NCBI GenBank assembly: GCA_018666155.1 | Contig: JABJAH010000040.1 | Location: 54,305 to 118,304 of the forward strand | Length of the DNA stretch: 64,000 nt | Origin: Rhodospirillaceae bacterium | GTDB taxonomy: Bacteria; Pseudomonadota; Alphaproteobacteria; Rhodospirillales; Rhodospirillaceae | Reading direction: 5' to 3' | Shown here: positions 24,897 to 33,218 of the stretch, piece after piece | Position numbering within the stretch: the first letter of the stretch is position 1 | How the letters are laid out: each line of letters opens with the position of its first letter | Program-made: the position numbers and the translations under genes | Notes under the pieces: model-generated | Told to the model about the DNA's origin: nothing | The model's input: the letters and a program-made list of their open reading frames with translations, nothing else | Databases searched by the model: none

Positions 24897-25460
24897 CTAA
24901 AGGGTCTCCGTCTTGGGGAACCTCATGCGGGCATCTACGCCCTGTTTTAAACGGGACTCGATGATGAGTTCGCCACCCATCGCCTCCATGATCTTCTTAG
25001 AGATCGATAGGCCGAGGCCCGCTCCCTGTCCGTCGGCGCTGATCTGCGCACTACCAACTAAAAATGGCTCACCAATTCGATCTAGGATTTTAGGATCGAT
25101 ACCGCCGCCCTGATCACTGATGCAGATGTCGACAAACTCTTCACTATCGTCGGCAAGATCGATCTTTACCTCGCCGCCAACCGAAGAAAATTTCACGGCA
25201 TTGGAGATAAGGTTGATAAGGACTTGTTCGATTAAACGTTTGTCGACGGTGAGCTGACAATCTGCATTGGACGTCGCTCTCGAAACGTTCATATTACGCA
25301 CAGAGATGTCGTTTGCCAGCAATCTCAAAACGGCATCGATACAACGACCAACGTTGAGCCGTTTAGGATTTTGCAGCAGTTCGCCGGCCTCAATCCTCGA
25401 TAGGTCAATGACATCATTAACAACAGATAGCAGGTGGTGTCCGCTGCTTAAAATATCATC
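24897..25460 (-). pseudogene. Histidine kinase fragment, 5'-truncated
   Basis: C-terminal 187 codons of a sensor kinase. Seen from the first codon: the second helix of a HisKA domain (SGHHLLSVVNDVIDLSRIEA), then an HATPase domain with N-box QVLINLISNAVKFSS, G1 SDQGGGID, and G2 GAGLGLSISKKIMEAMGG. The sensor region and the phosphoacceptor His are missing. The codon before the first kinase codon is the TAG of the amidohydrolase gene, in the same frame, so the head has been cut off at that junction. A TTG at 25328 could start a 143-residue ATPase-only product. Treated as a deletion remnant. Confidence 0.82.
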
Positions 25461-26363
25461 CTAATTCTCGTCTGCTAAGGCTGGTTTGTCCGGCAGATTG
25501 AAAATCCGAATGGCGTTATCCCGGAGGATTTTCTTTTTTGGAATCTCTCTAAATTCATGACCGTCGACTTCAGTAATGGCACGGCGCGGATCGACCACAG
25601 GAAAATCCGTGCCGAATAGGAATTTATCCTGACCGTAGGTATTGGCGTAGTGCACCACCGCAGGAGGCCAATACTTCGGCGCATAGGCATCGCCGGCCAT
25701 AAACACGTTTTCGTGTTTCCAGCACATCGCAATCATTTCGTCGGCCCAAGGTGTGCCCAAATGAATGCCGATGATCTTGAGTTCCGGAAAATCGATCGCG
25801 ACCTGATCAAGGGTGATGGGACGGCCAACCGAGGGCAGGCGACGGTCCTTTGAGTAGATCAAGTTTTGACCAACTTGCAGCATGATCGGAATGTTGAGCT
25901 CACAGCACTTGGCATAGGTCGGATAGATCTGCGCCTGGTCGGGCGAGATTCCGAACCAATGGGGATACCAATGGGCCCCAACAAATCCGTAATCGTTTAC
26001 GGCTGATTCCAGTTCACGCAACTGAGTCACGCCCTTGGTTGGGTCAATCCCGGCGAGACCGGAAAAGCGGTCCGGGTATTTCTGCACCACTTCAGCGACA
26101 CGTTCGTAGGTGATTTCCGTTGAGCCTTTGACGTTGAGATCGCCACAACGCACCGCGATCAAGAACGAACGATCAATGCCCGCCTCATCCATCAGCTTGA
26201 TGTAATCCTCGATCTCGACACCCTGGCGGATCGACCCGTCCTGCCGGACCTTCTCCTGAAACGAAGAATCCGACGAAATACGGCCCTCTTCGAACTCCCG
26301 CGGCGTGCGGATATTGACAACGATATCAATGGCGCCGATGCGGCCCTTGGCTTGGGTGGTCAT
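25461..26363 (-). CDS. Amidohydrolase-2 (ACMSD-like TIM barrel) protein without the HxH motif
   Basis: Protein of 300 aa of the amidohydrolase/decarboxylase superfamily. Later ligands are present: GFVGAHWYPHWFG (His), LKIIGIHLGTPWADE (His) and FLFGTDFPVVDPR (Asp). The strand-1 HxH motif is replaced: IDIVVNIRTP aligns with the usual I-D-x-H-x-H-I. Metal binding may therefore be incomplete. ATG 26363 is chosen (AAGGGA upstream) over an upstream ATG at 26414 that adds a non-conserved leader. The stop codon abuts a kinase fragment. Substrate unknown. Confidence 0.82.
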   Translation of the reverse strand: MTTQAKGRIGAIDIVVNIRTPREFEEGRISSDSSFQEKVRQDGSIRQGVEIEDYIKLMDEAGIDRSFLIAVRCGDLNVKGSTEITYERVAEVVQKYPDRFSGLAGIDPTKGVTQLRELESAVNDYGFVGAHWYPHWFGISPDQAQIYPTYAKCCELNIPIMLQVGQNLIYSKDRRLPSVGRPITLDQVAIDFPELKIIGIHLGTPWADEMIAMCWKHENVFMAGDAYAPKYWPPAVVHYANTYGQDKFLFGTDFPVVDPRRAITEVDGHEFREIPKKKILRDNAIRIFNLPDKPALADEN

Positions 26364-26505
26364 AGCAGTGTCCCTTGGGATTCGATTATTCAGCGTGCTT
26401 AAGGGGCCACACACGAGGGGTCAAGCGCCAGCCTTGGAAAGTCGCGAAAGAGTGACTCTCGGTCGCCGGGGAGTAGACTGAAACCCAGAAAAGGGAGAGG
26501 TCGTC

Positions 26506-28293
26506 ATGATCAAGGTTTGCCGCCGACTGTTTGCCGCTATTGTCCTGCTCACCGCTGCGCCGGTCGTGGGACAGGATATCACTTCAAACGTCATTACTTT
26601 GCTGACTGATGATGGCGCTCAGGTCCCAGCCATGCTCATGCATCCGGCAACAGGCATGAACACCCATGGCCCGGGTGTCGTCATTCACCATGGTGGGCCA
26701 GGCGGTCATCCAGCCCGCGGCTGTTGCGCACCGCGTTGGGCCGGCGAACATCTCGCCAAGCTCGGCTACACCGTGGTCAGCCCCCTGTCGCGGCACTCGT
26801 CAGGACGTAACGCTGGCACCTACCGCGCCGAGCCATTCGAAACCGCGACTCTGGACGTTAAGGCGGCAGTGGATTTCCTGGCTCAACTCGGTGCGCAAGA
26901 CATTGTTCTTGCTGGCCATAGCTTGGGCTCGATCCGCATTACCCGTTATATGATCGACACGCAGGACACGCGCGTTAAGGCCATGGCTCATTACGCGCCG
27001 ACCCGCGACATGCCCGAGTGGATGCGCGCCAACATGGGACACGAACGGTACCTCGACGTCGTCGACAAACTGTCGACCCTGGTATCTGAAGGTCGCGGTG
27101 ACGAATACATCTATGAAGTCTATGAAGCCTCCTTTCCGGCCCCACCCGGCAATGAAAGCGCCTCACTTCAAACCGCCCGTAACTGGCTCAACTGGTGGGG
27201 CCCTGCGGCTCAAACCAGAAATACAGTTTGGTTTGAGCAGCTGACCGTGCCGCAACTGCTGTTGTCCGGCGACAAAGATACTTTTGTGACCATGCCTTAT
27301 ATGGAAGAACTCAAAGCCGCCGCCGTGAATGCGCCGAGCGTCGGCTTGCGGTGGTACGAAGGCGGGATTGGGCATTTATTCCAAGGCGCGCGCGCGGAAG
27401 CGTCGCAAGACACCAGCGATTGGCTGGCGGAGATCGGCCTTGGACCACGCTCAGAGGTGACCACGCGTTTCGTTGACACCCAAACAGCAGCGGGCAGAGA
27501 GCGCTCCGGTGTGTTTTATGCGCCCGCTGATGGATCGGGCGCCGGGAAACCGGCGTTCATGGTGGTCTATGGCTACGGCGGCGACATCATGTGGAGTTCC
27601 AACCACTGGCTATGCGTGCGCCTCGCCCAAGCGGGCCATGCCTGTCTCGCGGGACAAACTGGCGGCAGTGGACCAAACGTGACTCGAACCACACTCGAAT
27701 CAGAAATGTCGGACTTTGCCGGCTGGGCCGATTGGCTCGACAAAGCCGGCTACGAAAAAATCGTCATGGCCGGACACAGTTGGGGTGGCATCCGCATCAC
27801 GCGTTATCTGGTCACGTCGAACGATCCACGCGTCTCCGGGATGGTCTATCTCGCCCCTACGCGAGATGCCGGTGAACGGCTTGAGCAAGGCATGGGGAAA
27901 GAGGCCTACCAAGCCATCGTCAAAGAGGCTCAAGCTATTGCCGATGCCGGTGACAACGACATCGTGATCGCCGAGTTTGATATGGCGCCGCCCGCACCGC
28001 CAGGGTCCAGTATCGTGCGTCCACAAACTGCGACAAGTTTCCTCTCCCACTGGGGCCCGAATGCCAACACGGTCCACACCAAAGAAATGCGCAAGGTAAA
28101 GGTGCCGGTGCTGTCCATCGCCGGGAGCGAAGACCCATTTGTCGATGAACCGTTTCTCAAAGCGTTTACCCGCGCTGCCGGTGGCAAAGCCGAATACCAG
28201 TATTATGACGACGGCGCCCCTCACTCCCTTGTCGGTTGGGAGGATCGCACCACCGCCGACATCATCGGATGGGTGGGAGAGCGGGTGGAGTAG
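26506..28293 (+). CDS. Exported protein with two tandem alpha/beta-hydrolase domains
   Basis: Protein of 595 aa: signal peptide (RRLFAAIVLLTAAPVVG) then two homologous domains of about 285 residues. Each has a nucleophile elbow: AGHSLGSIRITRY near residue 140 and AGHSWGGIRITRY near 420, each followed by the shared HYAPTRDMPE / YLAPTRDAGE segment, plus acid and His candidates (LLLSGDKDTFV ... GIGHLFQ; LSIAGSEDPFV ... GAPHSLVG). The two repeats imply an internal gene duplication. The mature protein is probably periplasmic, perhaps an esterase or a dienelactone-hydrolase-like enzyme. Substrate unknown. Confidence 0.85.
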   Translation: MIKVCRRLFAAIVLLTAAPVVGQDITSNVITLLTDDGAQVPAMLMHPATGMNTHGPGVVIHHGGPGGHPARGCCAPRWAGEHLAKLGYTVVSPLSRHSSGRNAGTYRAEPFETATLDVKAAVDFLAQLGAQDIVLAGHSLGSIRITRYMIDTQDTRVKAMAHYAPTRDMPEWMRANMGHERYLDVVDKLSTLVSEGRGDEYIYEVYEASFPAPPGNESASLQTARNWLNWWGPAAQTRNTVWFEQLTVPQLLLSGDKDTFVTMPYMEELKAAAVNAPSVGLRWYEGGIGHLFQGARAEASQDTSDWLAEIGLGPRSEVTTRFVDTQTAAGRERSGVFYAPADGSGAGKPAFMVVYGYGGDIMWSSNHWLCVRLAQAGHACLAGQTGGSGPNVTRTTLESEMSDFAGWADWLDKAGYEKIVMAGHSWGGIRITRYLVTSNDPRVSGMVYLAPTRDAGERLEQGMGKEAYQAIVKEAQAIADAGDNDIVIAEFDMAPPAPPGSSIVRPQTATSFLSHWGPNANTVHTKEMRKVKVPVLSIAGSEDPFVDEPFLKAFTRAAGGKAEYQYYDDGAPHSLVGWEDRTTADIIGWVGERVE

Positions 28294-28339
28294 CGCTTTT
28301 TAAAGCGGGCGCAAAATCAACAGCGCGGTCTGGGCAGGC

Positions 28340-29116
28340 TCACTCTTTTTTCGCGTCCCGCTTTTTCGCCTGTTCGTTCCAGGCGTCTGGTGCCTTGGCA
28401 CCGAAGGCCTGCGGGTTCATTTGTCGGGTGACGATGGGCAGAACCGATCCGTCGGGATCAAAAAACTGACCTGCGGTTTTAACGGTGAGATCGTCGATGA
28501 TTTTTTTTAGATACCCGGCGCTCTCTTCCGCTTCAAACACGCCCATGCTGAGGGTGGATTTAGATTTCACAAAACCGGGATGACCACAGGCCACGGCAAT
28601 GCCGCGCGGCCCGAGAATAAGGGACAGCTGCATCACCACTTGATTGAGCGCCGATTTGGACGAGCGGAATAGAATCAAACCCGCAGGCGGTTTGGCTCCA
28701 ATGCGGCTGGAGAGAAAGAACATCTTTTTGTGGTCACTGGCGGCGACGTGTTCCACAAAAGCCTCGGCCATTTTCATCTGGCCCATGCAATTCACTTTGA
28801 ACGCGTCGATCCAAGCATCGTAATTGGTGCTGCCAAATTCATCCATCGGGTTGTCGGTCTTCGCAGCGTTACCGAGCAAAACATCAATCGGCGTGCCCTG
28901 GAGTTCTGTAGCTAGAGCATCAATAGACGACAGGTCAGCGAGATCGATCTGATGAATCGACAGTCGGTCTTCGTAGTCTATGCCAAGATTTTTGAGATCA
29001 TCCGCGGCGTCCGGATCGCGCACGGCGGCGATCACCCGCCATCCCGCGTCGAGATACACCTTGGCAAAACCCAAACCAATGCCACGATTGGCGCCCGTGA
29101 GAAAAACGGTCGGCAT
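28340..29116 (-). CDS. SDR-family protein with Phe in place of catalytic Tyr
   Basis: Protein of 258 aa. Seen: FLTGANRGIGLGFA (NADP-binding Gly motif), DVLLGNAAKT, and FFLSSRIGA with the catalytic Ser. The active-site motif reads LFRSSKSALN: Lys is kept, but the Tyr position is Phe (codon TTC), so normal SDR hydride chemistry is unlikely. HPGFVKSKST follows as usual. Start ATG 29116 overlaps the last base of the nitrilase-like gene's stop (TAATG), a coupled pair. It may be a regulatory or binding protein, or use another general base. Confidence 0.84.
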   Translation of the reverse strand: MPTVFLTGANRGIGLGFAKVYLDAGWRVIAAVRDPDAADDLKNLGIDYEDRLSIHQIDLADLSSIDALATELQGTPIDVLLGNAAKTDNPMDEFGSTNYDAWIDAFKVNCMGQMKMAEAFVEHVAASDHKKMFFLSSRIGAKPPAGLILFRSSKSALNQVVMQLSLILGPRGIAVACGHPGFVKSKSTLSMGVFEAEESAGYLKKIIDDLTVKTAGQFFDPDGSVLPIVTRQMNPQAFGAKAPDAWNEQAKKRDAKKE

Positions 29117-30150
29117 TAACTCTCCTCCGTTTCAATGATCCCCGCTGCTTTCAAACGAGCCATGACATCCCGCTGAACGCCAGCCATGTGATCCCGCGAC
29201 GGCGGGCAGTCCGCCAAACTGTTGGGTGGCCAGATTTCTTGCGCATAGGTCTCGCGATACAAATCGGTCCGCTGCCGCGTCAGGAAGTTGTTGATTTCAG
29301 GCCGGTTACGATAATGGCGCAAGGCCGAGAGGTTGATATCGGCTGTCGCGGTCATGCTTTCCCCTTGCCCGGCTTCAGCCAACACACGACCGGTGTAATC
29401 GACGATGCGCGAGCCGCCATCGCAGGTGTGTTCGCCCATGGGGAATCCCTTGTGGGTGGAGAGGTTGGCGGAAATCACATACATCAAGTTTTCGATCGCC
29501 CGCGCCTGCTTCATCACGTTCTTAGGACTGTGGGCCAAATTCAAAGGATCAGCGCAGGGGTGACACACCACTTCAGCGCCGCGCAGCGCGAAGGTTCGGA
29601 TCATTTCGGGATACTGCATTTCCTCTGACGCGACCGAACACAAATTGCCGATTGGGGTCTTCGCCACCGGAAATACCGCATCGAGACCATATAGATCGAG
29701 ATAGCGATCCCAATAATCGTGAGGGGTTGGTGTATAGATAGAGTTCAGGCGCCGGTATCGCAGCACCACATTGCCTGACGGGTCAAAGATCACGCAGGCC
29801 TGAAAATAAGTATCAGGAAAATTCTCATCGCGCTCATAGGCATTGGTGCAAAGATAGACGTCGTTGTCTTGTGCCACCTTTGCCAGCGCCTCGTATTCAG
29901 GGCCATCAATATCTAGCGCCGCCCAGTCACGCCATTGATCAGGCTTAATGCCCATGGAGAAGTTGGTGAGCACGTATTCGGGCAATACGATCAATTTCAT
30001 GTCGGCGCCGCCCATATGTTTGGCACCGGGCACCAACCGTCCAATCCGGGCAATCGCCTCCATAATCATTGCGCGCGCGGACTCTTTGTCCGGGCAGTCG
30101 TTAATGGGATAACAGGCGAATTGAAGCGCACAGGCACGGTAGGTAATCAT
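29116..30150 (-). CDS. Nitrilase-superfamily protein with Ser and Arg at catalytic Cys and Lys positions
   Basis: Protein of 344 aa in the carbon-nitrogen hydrolase fold. Glu of the triad is visible in LIVLPEYVLTNF. Alignment with domain 2 of the protein at 46704 pairs its catalytic Lys (YRKNQ) with Arg here (YRRLN) and its Cys (NMVCFDNMSPE) with Ser here (SVASEEMQYPE). Flanking FPVAKTPIGNL and RTFALRGAEVV are well kept. So C-N hydrolysis by the usual thioester route is not expected. ATG 30150 is preferred: GGAGAA upstream, and it begins in the first fold strand (ITYRACALQF). Coupled to the SDR with a missing Tyr. Confidence 0.86.
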   Translation of the reverse strand: MITYRACALQFACYPINDCPDKESARAMIMEAIARIGRLVPGAKHMGGADMKLIVLPEYVLTNFSMGIKPDQWRDWAALDIDGPEYEALAKVAQDNDVYLCTNAYERDENFPDTYFQACVIFDPSGNVVLRYRRLNSIYTPTPHDYWDRYLDLYGLDAVFPVAKTPIGNLCSVASEEMQYPEMIRTFALRGAEVVCHPCADPLNLAHSPKNVMKQARAIENLMYVISANLSTHKGFPMGEHTCDGGSRIVDYTGRVLAEAGQGESMTATADINLSALRHYRNRPEINNFLTRQRTDLYRETYAQEIWPPNSLADCPPSRDHMAGVQRDVMARLKAAGIIETEES

Positions 30151-30354
30151 TTTGCGTTCTCCCCAATGGCAGAAGCCTAGTCCGTCGGCTGATATGTGCC
30201 AAGGCGCCACCAACCCTGCCCCGAGCCAAAGCCAGCGCTTCACCGGTTACATGGCGTTACTCTTTTTCAGGATTTAGGACACATTCCGAACACAAGTCCG
30301 ATCTACCGTTCGCACTTAGGAACTGGCGTCCATGAGGCAACGGAGGATTTTCCG

Positions 30355-30951
30355 ATGAGCATAACCCCCACCCTAACCCCGGCACTCAAACACTTTGCCC
30401 TGCCCCTAGCGGCCATCTTCATGCTGGGGTCTGCGCCAGATGCCCACGCCGCGAAGTCGATCACATGGCGCGGTGGCGTGACTAAGACTGTCATCGTTAA
30501 ACCCAATCGGGTGGTGGCTGTTAAAACAGTACGTACGCAGCCCATCAAAGTCGGGCGACTATCGCGCCACCGCCAATACCGTGGCATTCCCGTTAGACGT
30601 CATTACGGTCACAACTACTGGGGCTACGGCCACCACACTACCGACAGCGATGCGTTCGTTTTCCTCGGACTCACGGCATTGACGTTGGCGATTCTTGATC
30701 ATGCATCGGAAGTGCAACAGCGAGCCCACGAGCAAGCGATCATCAACGCGACACGAGCGCGAGCTGGAGAAACTATCGTCTGGAACGATGGACCGCGCTC
30801 AGGTAGCGTCACCGTCTTGCGCACTGGAACCGCACCGAATGGGCAGCCCTGCCGCGAGTTCAGCCAAGCCGTCACCATCGACGGCCAAAGCGAGACCGCC
30901 TACGGCACCGCCTGCCGTCAGCAAGACGGGGCTTGGCGCATCGTTAACTAA
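30355..30951 (+). CDS. Exported 17-kDa surface-antigen-like protein
   Basis: Protein of 198 aa. Signal peptide ends near DAHAAKS; ATG 30355 has GGAGG 8 bases upstream. A basic, Val-rich stretch (VVAVKTVRTQPIKVG) and a His/Tyr/Gly-rich segment (RRHYGHNYWGYGHHTTD) precede a hydrophobic helix (FVFLGLTALTLAILDHA) and a C-terminal beta domain: IVWNDGPRSGSVTVLRTG, CREFSQAVTIDG, AYGTACRQQDGAWRIV. That domain matches the C-terminal region of the rickettsial 17-kDa antigen-type outer-membrane proteins (CREF...ACRxxDGxW). Envelope-located; function unknown. Confidence 0.75.
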   Translation: MSITPTLTPALKHFALPLAAIFMLGSAPDAHAAKSITWRGGVTKTVIVKPNRVVAVKTVRTQPIKVGRLSRHRQYRGIPVRRHYGHNYWGYGHHTTDSDAFVFLGLTALTLAILDHASEVQQRAHEQAIINATRARAGETIVWNDGPRSGSVTVLRTGTAPNGQPCREFSQAVTIDGQSETAYGTACRQQDGAWRIVN

Positions 30952-31008
30952 ACCGATTGTGTATCATTAGCACCGCAACCAATCCGGGGGCCTAAGCGTT
31001 GTTAGTGT

Positions 31009-31143
31009 ATGACACACAGACTCACCACACTCTTGGTGACGCTTGTGCTGGTGCTTAGCGCGGTTGTCGCGTTGTACACTGTCGGTCCTTCGATCGATTT
31101 CAGCGGTCCCTCGCCGCTCAACCCGTTCTTTCCATCGCGGTAA
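31009..31143 (+). CDS. Possible 44-residue single-helix membrane protein
   Basis: ATG 31009 to TAA 31143: MTHRLTTLLVTLVLVLSAVV is a typical N-terminal membrane anchor, followed by a Pro/Ser-rich tail ending NPFFPSR. It lies between the surface-antigen-like gene and the YqaA-like gene on the same strand. No clear ribosome-binding site is seen. It has no recognised relative, so it rests on reading frame and hydropathy only. Confidence 0.35.
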   Translation: MTHRLTTLLVTLVLVLSAVVALYTVGPSIDFSGPSPLNPFFPSR

Positions 31144-31208
31144 CATCGGAACGGGCCAGCACACATCACCACCCTTGATCTCGGCTTCGTCGGCTGATAG
31201 CCCGCAGT

Positions 31209-31643
31209 ATGTTCATGACGTTAACTGCTGTTTTCGGGACTGCGTTTCTCGCCGCAACAATTCTACCGTTTTCCTCGGAAGTGGTGGTCGCTGCAGCGTT
31301 GGCCGACGACACCATTGGACGCGTCGCCCTATGGACTGTGGCAACCGCAGGCAACACGCTTGGAGCCGCGGTGAATTGGGGGCTGGGCCGGTATGCTACT
31401 CAATTTCGCGACCGGCAATGGTTTCCCGCATCACAAGGGCAGATGGACAAAGCGGAAGCCTGGTTCAACCGTTATGGAGTGTGGTCTCTATTGATGGCGT
31501 GGCTGCCGCTTGGCGGAGATGCGCTAACAGTCATCGCAGGGATACTGCGCGTGCGCTTTGACGTCTTTTTGATCTTAGTCGCAATCGGCAAAGGCGCGCG
31601 CTATGCGGCGGTCATCGCGGGCGTGGACGCGCTGTTGTTTTAA
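31209..31643 (+). CDS. YqaA/SNARE-associated (DedA-like) membrane protein
   Basis: Protein of 144 aa with about four hydrophobic segments. Seen: FLAATILPFSSEVVVAAALA at the start (the LPFSSE motif of YqaA proteins), GNTLGAAVNWGLGRY, FNRYGVWSLLMAWLPLGGDALTVIAG. These are the family marks of small DedA/VTT-domain proteins, probably lipid-scrambling or transport-related in the inner membrane. ATG 31209 is used; an ATG two codons on is also possible. Confidence 0.85.
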   Translation: MFMTLTAVFGTAFLAATILPFSSEVVVAAALADDTIGRVALWTVATAGNTLGAAVNWGLGRYATQFRDRQWFPASQGQMDKAEAWFNRYGVWSLLMAWLPLGGDALTVIAGILRVRFDVFLILVAIGKGARYAAVIAGVDALLF

Positions 31644-31646
31644 GGG

Positions 31647-32105
31647 TTAACCCTTTAACGTCAAAAGCTGACGATGAAATTTGACGTCGCCGATACTGAT
31701 GTCGTCGAAGCCTGATTTCTCAAAGCCCATTTTTTCGAATAGCGAAATCGCCATGGTGCTGGCTTCCACGTGGAAATTGGTGATGCCATGCGCACGGGCA
31801 TCGTCCAGCACATGGGTGAGGAGCGCCTTGCCGATGCCCTTCCCGGCGTTATCGGGACGGATATAGAGGGAGGTTATATGGCCATCACGGGCGTAACCGC
31901 AAAATCCGACAGGACCAGAGTCATCGACTGCTACAAACGTCGTCGGGCCGAGAATAAAATCGTCGAAGGTGGCTTCAGTGGCACGGCTCGCCCAAGCGTG
32001 AACCTGCTCCGATGAGTAATGCTCGGCGCCTTGGGTCTCGATCGAAATTTGAAACAGATCCATGAGTGAAACGAGATCAGTTTCTTCCGCGTGTCTGATG
32101 TCCAT
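31647..32105 (-). CDS. GNAT-family N-acetyltransferase
   Basis: Protein of 152 aa of the Gcn5-related acetyltransferase family. Seen: IRHAEETDLVSLMDLF at the N-terminus, FVAVDDSGPVGFCGYA (strand 4), HITSLYIRPDNAGKGIGKAL (the R/Q-x-x-G-x-G/A acetyl-CoA loop), and NFHVEASTMAISLFEKMGF (C-terminal region). Acceptor unknown. It converges on the YqaA-like gene with 3 bp between stops. Confidence 0.9.
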   Translation of the reverse strand: MDIRHAEETDLVSLMDLFQISIETQGAEHYSSEQVHAWASRATEATFDDFILGPTTFVAVDDSGPVGFCGYARDGHITSLYIRPDNAGKGIGKALLTHVLDDARAHGITNFHVEASTMAISLFEKMGFEKSGFDDISIGDVKFHRQLLTLKG

Positions 32106-32120
32106 AGCCGCAGAGTTTCA

Positions 32121-33098
32121 TCAGCGCTGGGTAAATTCAAACATTTCTTCGTTCGGACCCCGAACCATCATCATGCGGTAAGGATCGCCGTCGCCCCTAA
32201 TGTCGACCGGCGGTTGAACAATCTCGTAACCCATACTGCTTAAGCGCTCGTGCAACGCTTCTAGGTCATCAGTATCATGGGTCAGCAGCGAAAACCCGAG
32301 CTTGCCTGGCTTCATACGGTCAGTCAGGCGCTTGCCGGTACGGTCAAAGAAATGCACGCAGAGGATCTTGCCGCTGGCCTCACCTTCGTCGGCCCACAAT
32401 AGAAAGTGTACGCGCGTTCCATGGGGTACGCCGGTGAGATCATCGACCTTGTTACGATACTCATCCCCGGTTTCATCGTCGGCGACCGCGACCAGACCAA
32501 GTCCATCTTTATAGAAGCGACGGGTTTCATCCAGATCACCGGCGACAACAGAGATGGTTGGAATTTCTGAGAACGGACCATCCGGCGATCCGGATCGCAT
32601 AGACGTCTCTGCGTGAACATGGCCGACCATGATCAAAACGGGGACGCCGTCCGGACCAGAAAATAGACACTCTTCGCTGACCGTAGTCCCGATCTGATGC
32701 TTGACCGGTGGCGAACGGAACTTGTAGCCCGCGTGCTCGATCTGCTCGACATACGGCGCGATCGGGTCTGCGACATAAAAATCGAGTGCTTTAGGACCGA
32801 CATCGGTGCCGGAGTCGGCATTCTCCTCGCCAAAATCGAGTCGGACTTTCTCAGAGGCGTGGGGCTGATACTGAACCAAACGCAACCAGCCGAGGGGATA
32901 GCCCTTGCAAGAAAGCTCGGCGAAACGGCCTGAGATTCCTTCATGAAGCCCCCATGCCGCCAGCAGAGAGCCCGATAAATGGCCCTCGCGCTCGACCTTG
33001 AGCTCCATAATGTTGCGAAACAGTGTGAGGGCCCGATCAAGGTCCGTGACCCCCACTGTCGCCATGCGCATCGCGCCCGCGTAACCGCTCTTCGCCAT
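32121..33098 (-). CDS. Two-domain VOC-superfamily protein
   Basis: Protein of 325 aa with two consecutive VOC domains, arranged as in catechol-type dioxygenases and glyoxalase relatives. Domain 1: MRMATVGVTDLDRALTLFRN and CLFSGPDGVPVLIM. Domain 2: TISVVAGDLDETRRFYKDGL, KPGKLGFSLLTHDTDDLEAL and EMFEFTQR at the end. First-strand metal His is absent in both domains, so a metal-dependent dioxygenase is not supported; it may bind a ligand. ATG 33098 (AGGGG upstream) is chosen over a 43-residue upstream extension. Substrate unknown. Confidence 0.82.
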   Translation of the reverse strand: MAKSGYAGAMRMATVGVTDLDRALTLFRNIMELKVEREGHLSGSLLAAWGLHEGISGRFAELSCKGYPLGWLRLVQYQPHASEKVRLDFGEENADSGTDVGPKALDFYVADPIAPYVEQIEHAGYKFRSPPVKHQIGTTVSEECLFSGPDGVPVLIMVGHVHAETSMRSGSPDGPFSEIPTISVVAGDLDETRRFYKDGLGLVAVADDETGDEYRNKVDDLTGVPHGTRVHFLLWADEGEASGKILCVHFFDRTGKRLTDRMKPGKLGFSLLTHDTDDLEALHERLSSMGYEIVQPPVDIRGDGDPYRMMMVRGPNEEMFEFTQR

Positions 33099-33218
33099 TG
33101 CTGCACCCCTTTTGACCCAGCCCCGCGTGGGCCTATTATGAACCCTATTATTGAAGACCTCGCCGCTGGACACAACTGGCGGTGGGGCGCATTGAACGGA
33201 TGCGACAAGGAGGGACGG

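Noticed and set aside
27700..28224. A 174-codon minus-strand frame in the double hydrolase gene
   Set aside because: Overlaps the second nucleophile elbow and catalytic region on the plus strand; no independent signal.
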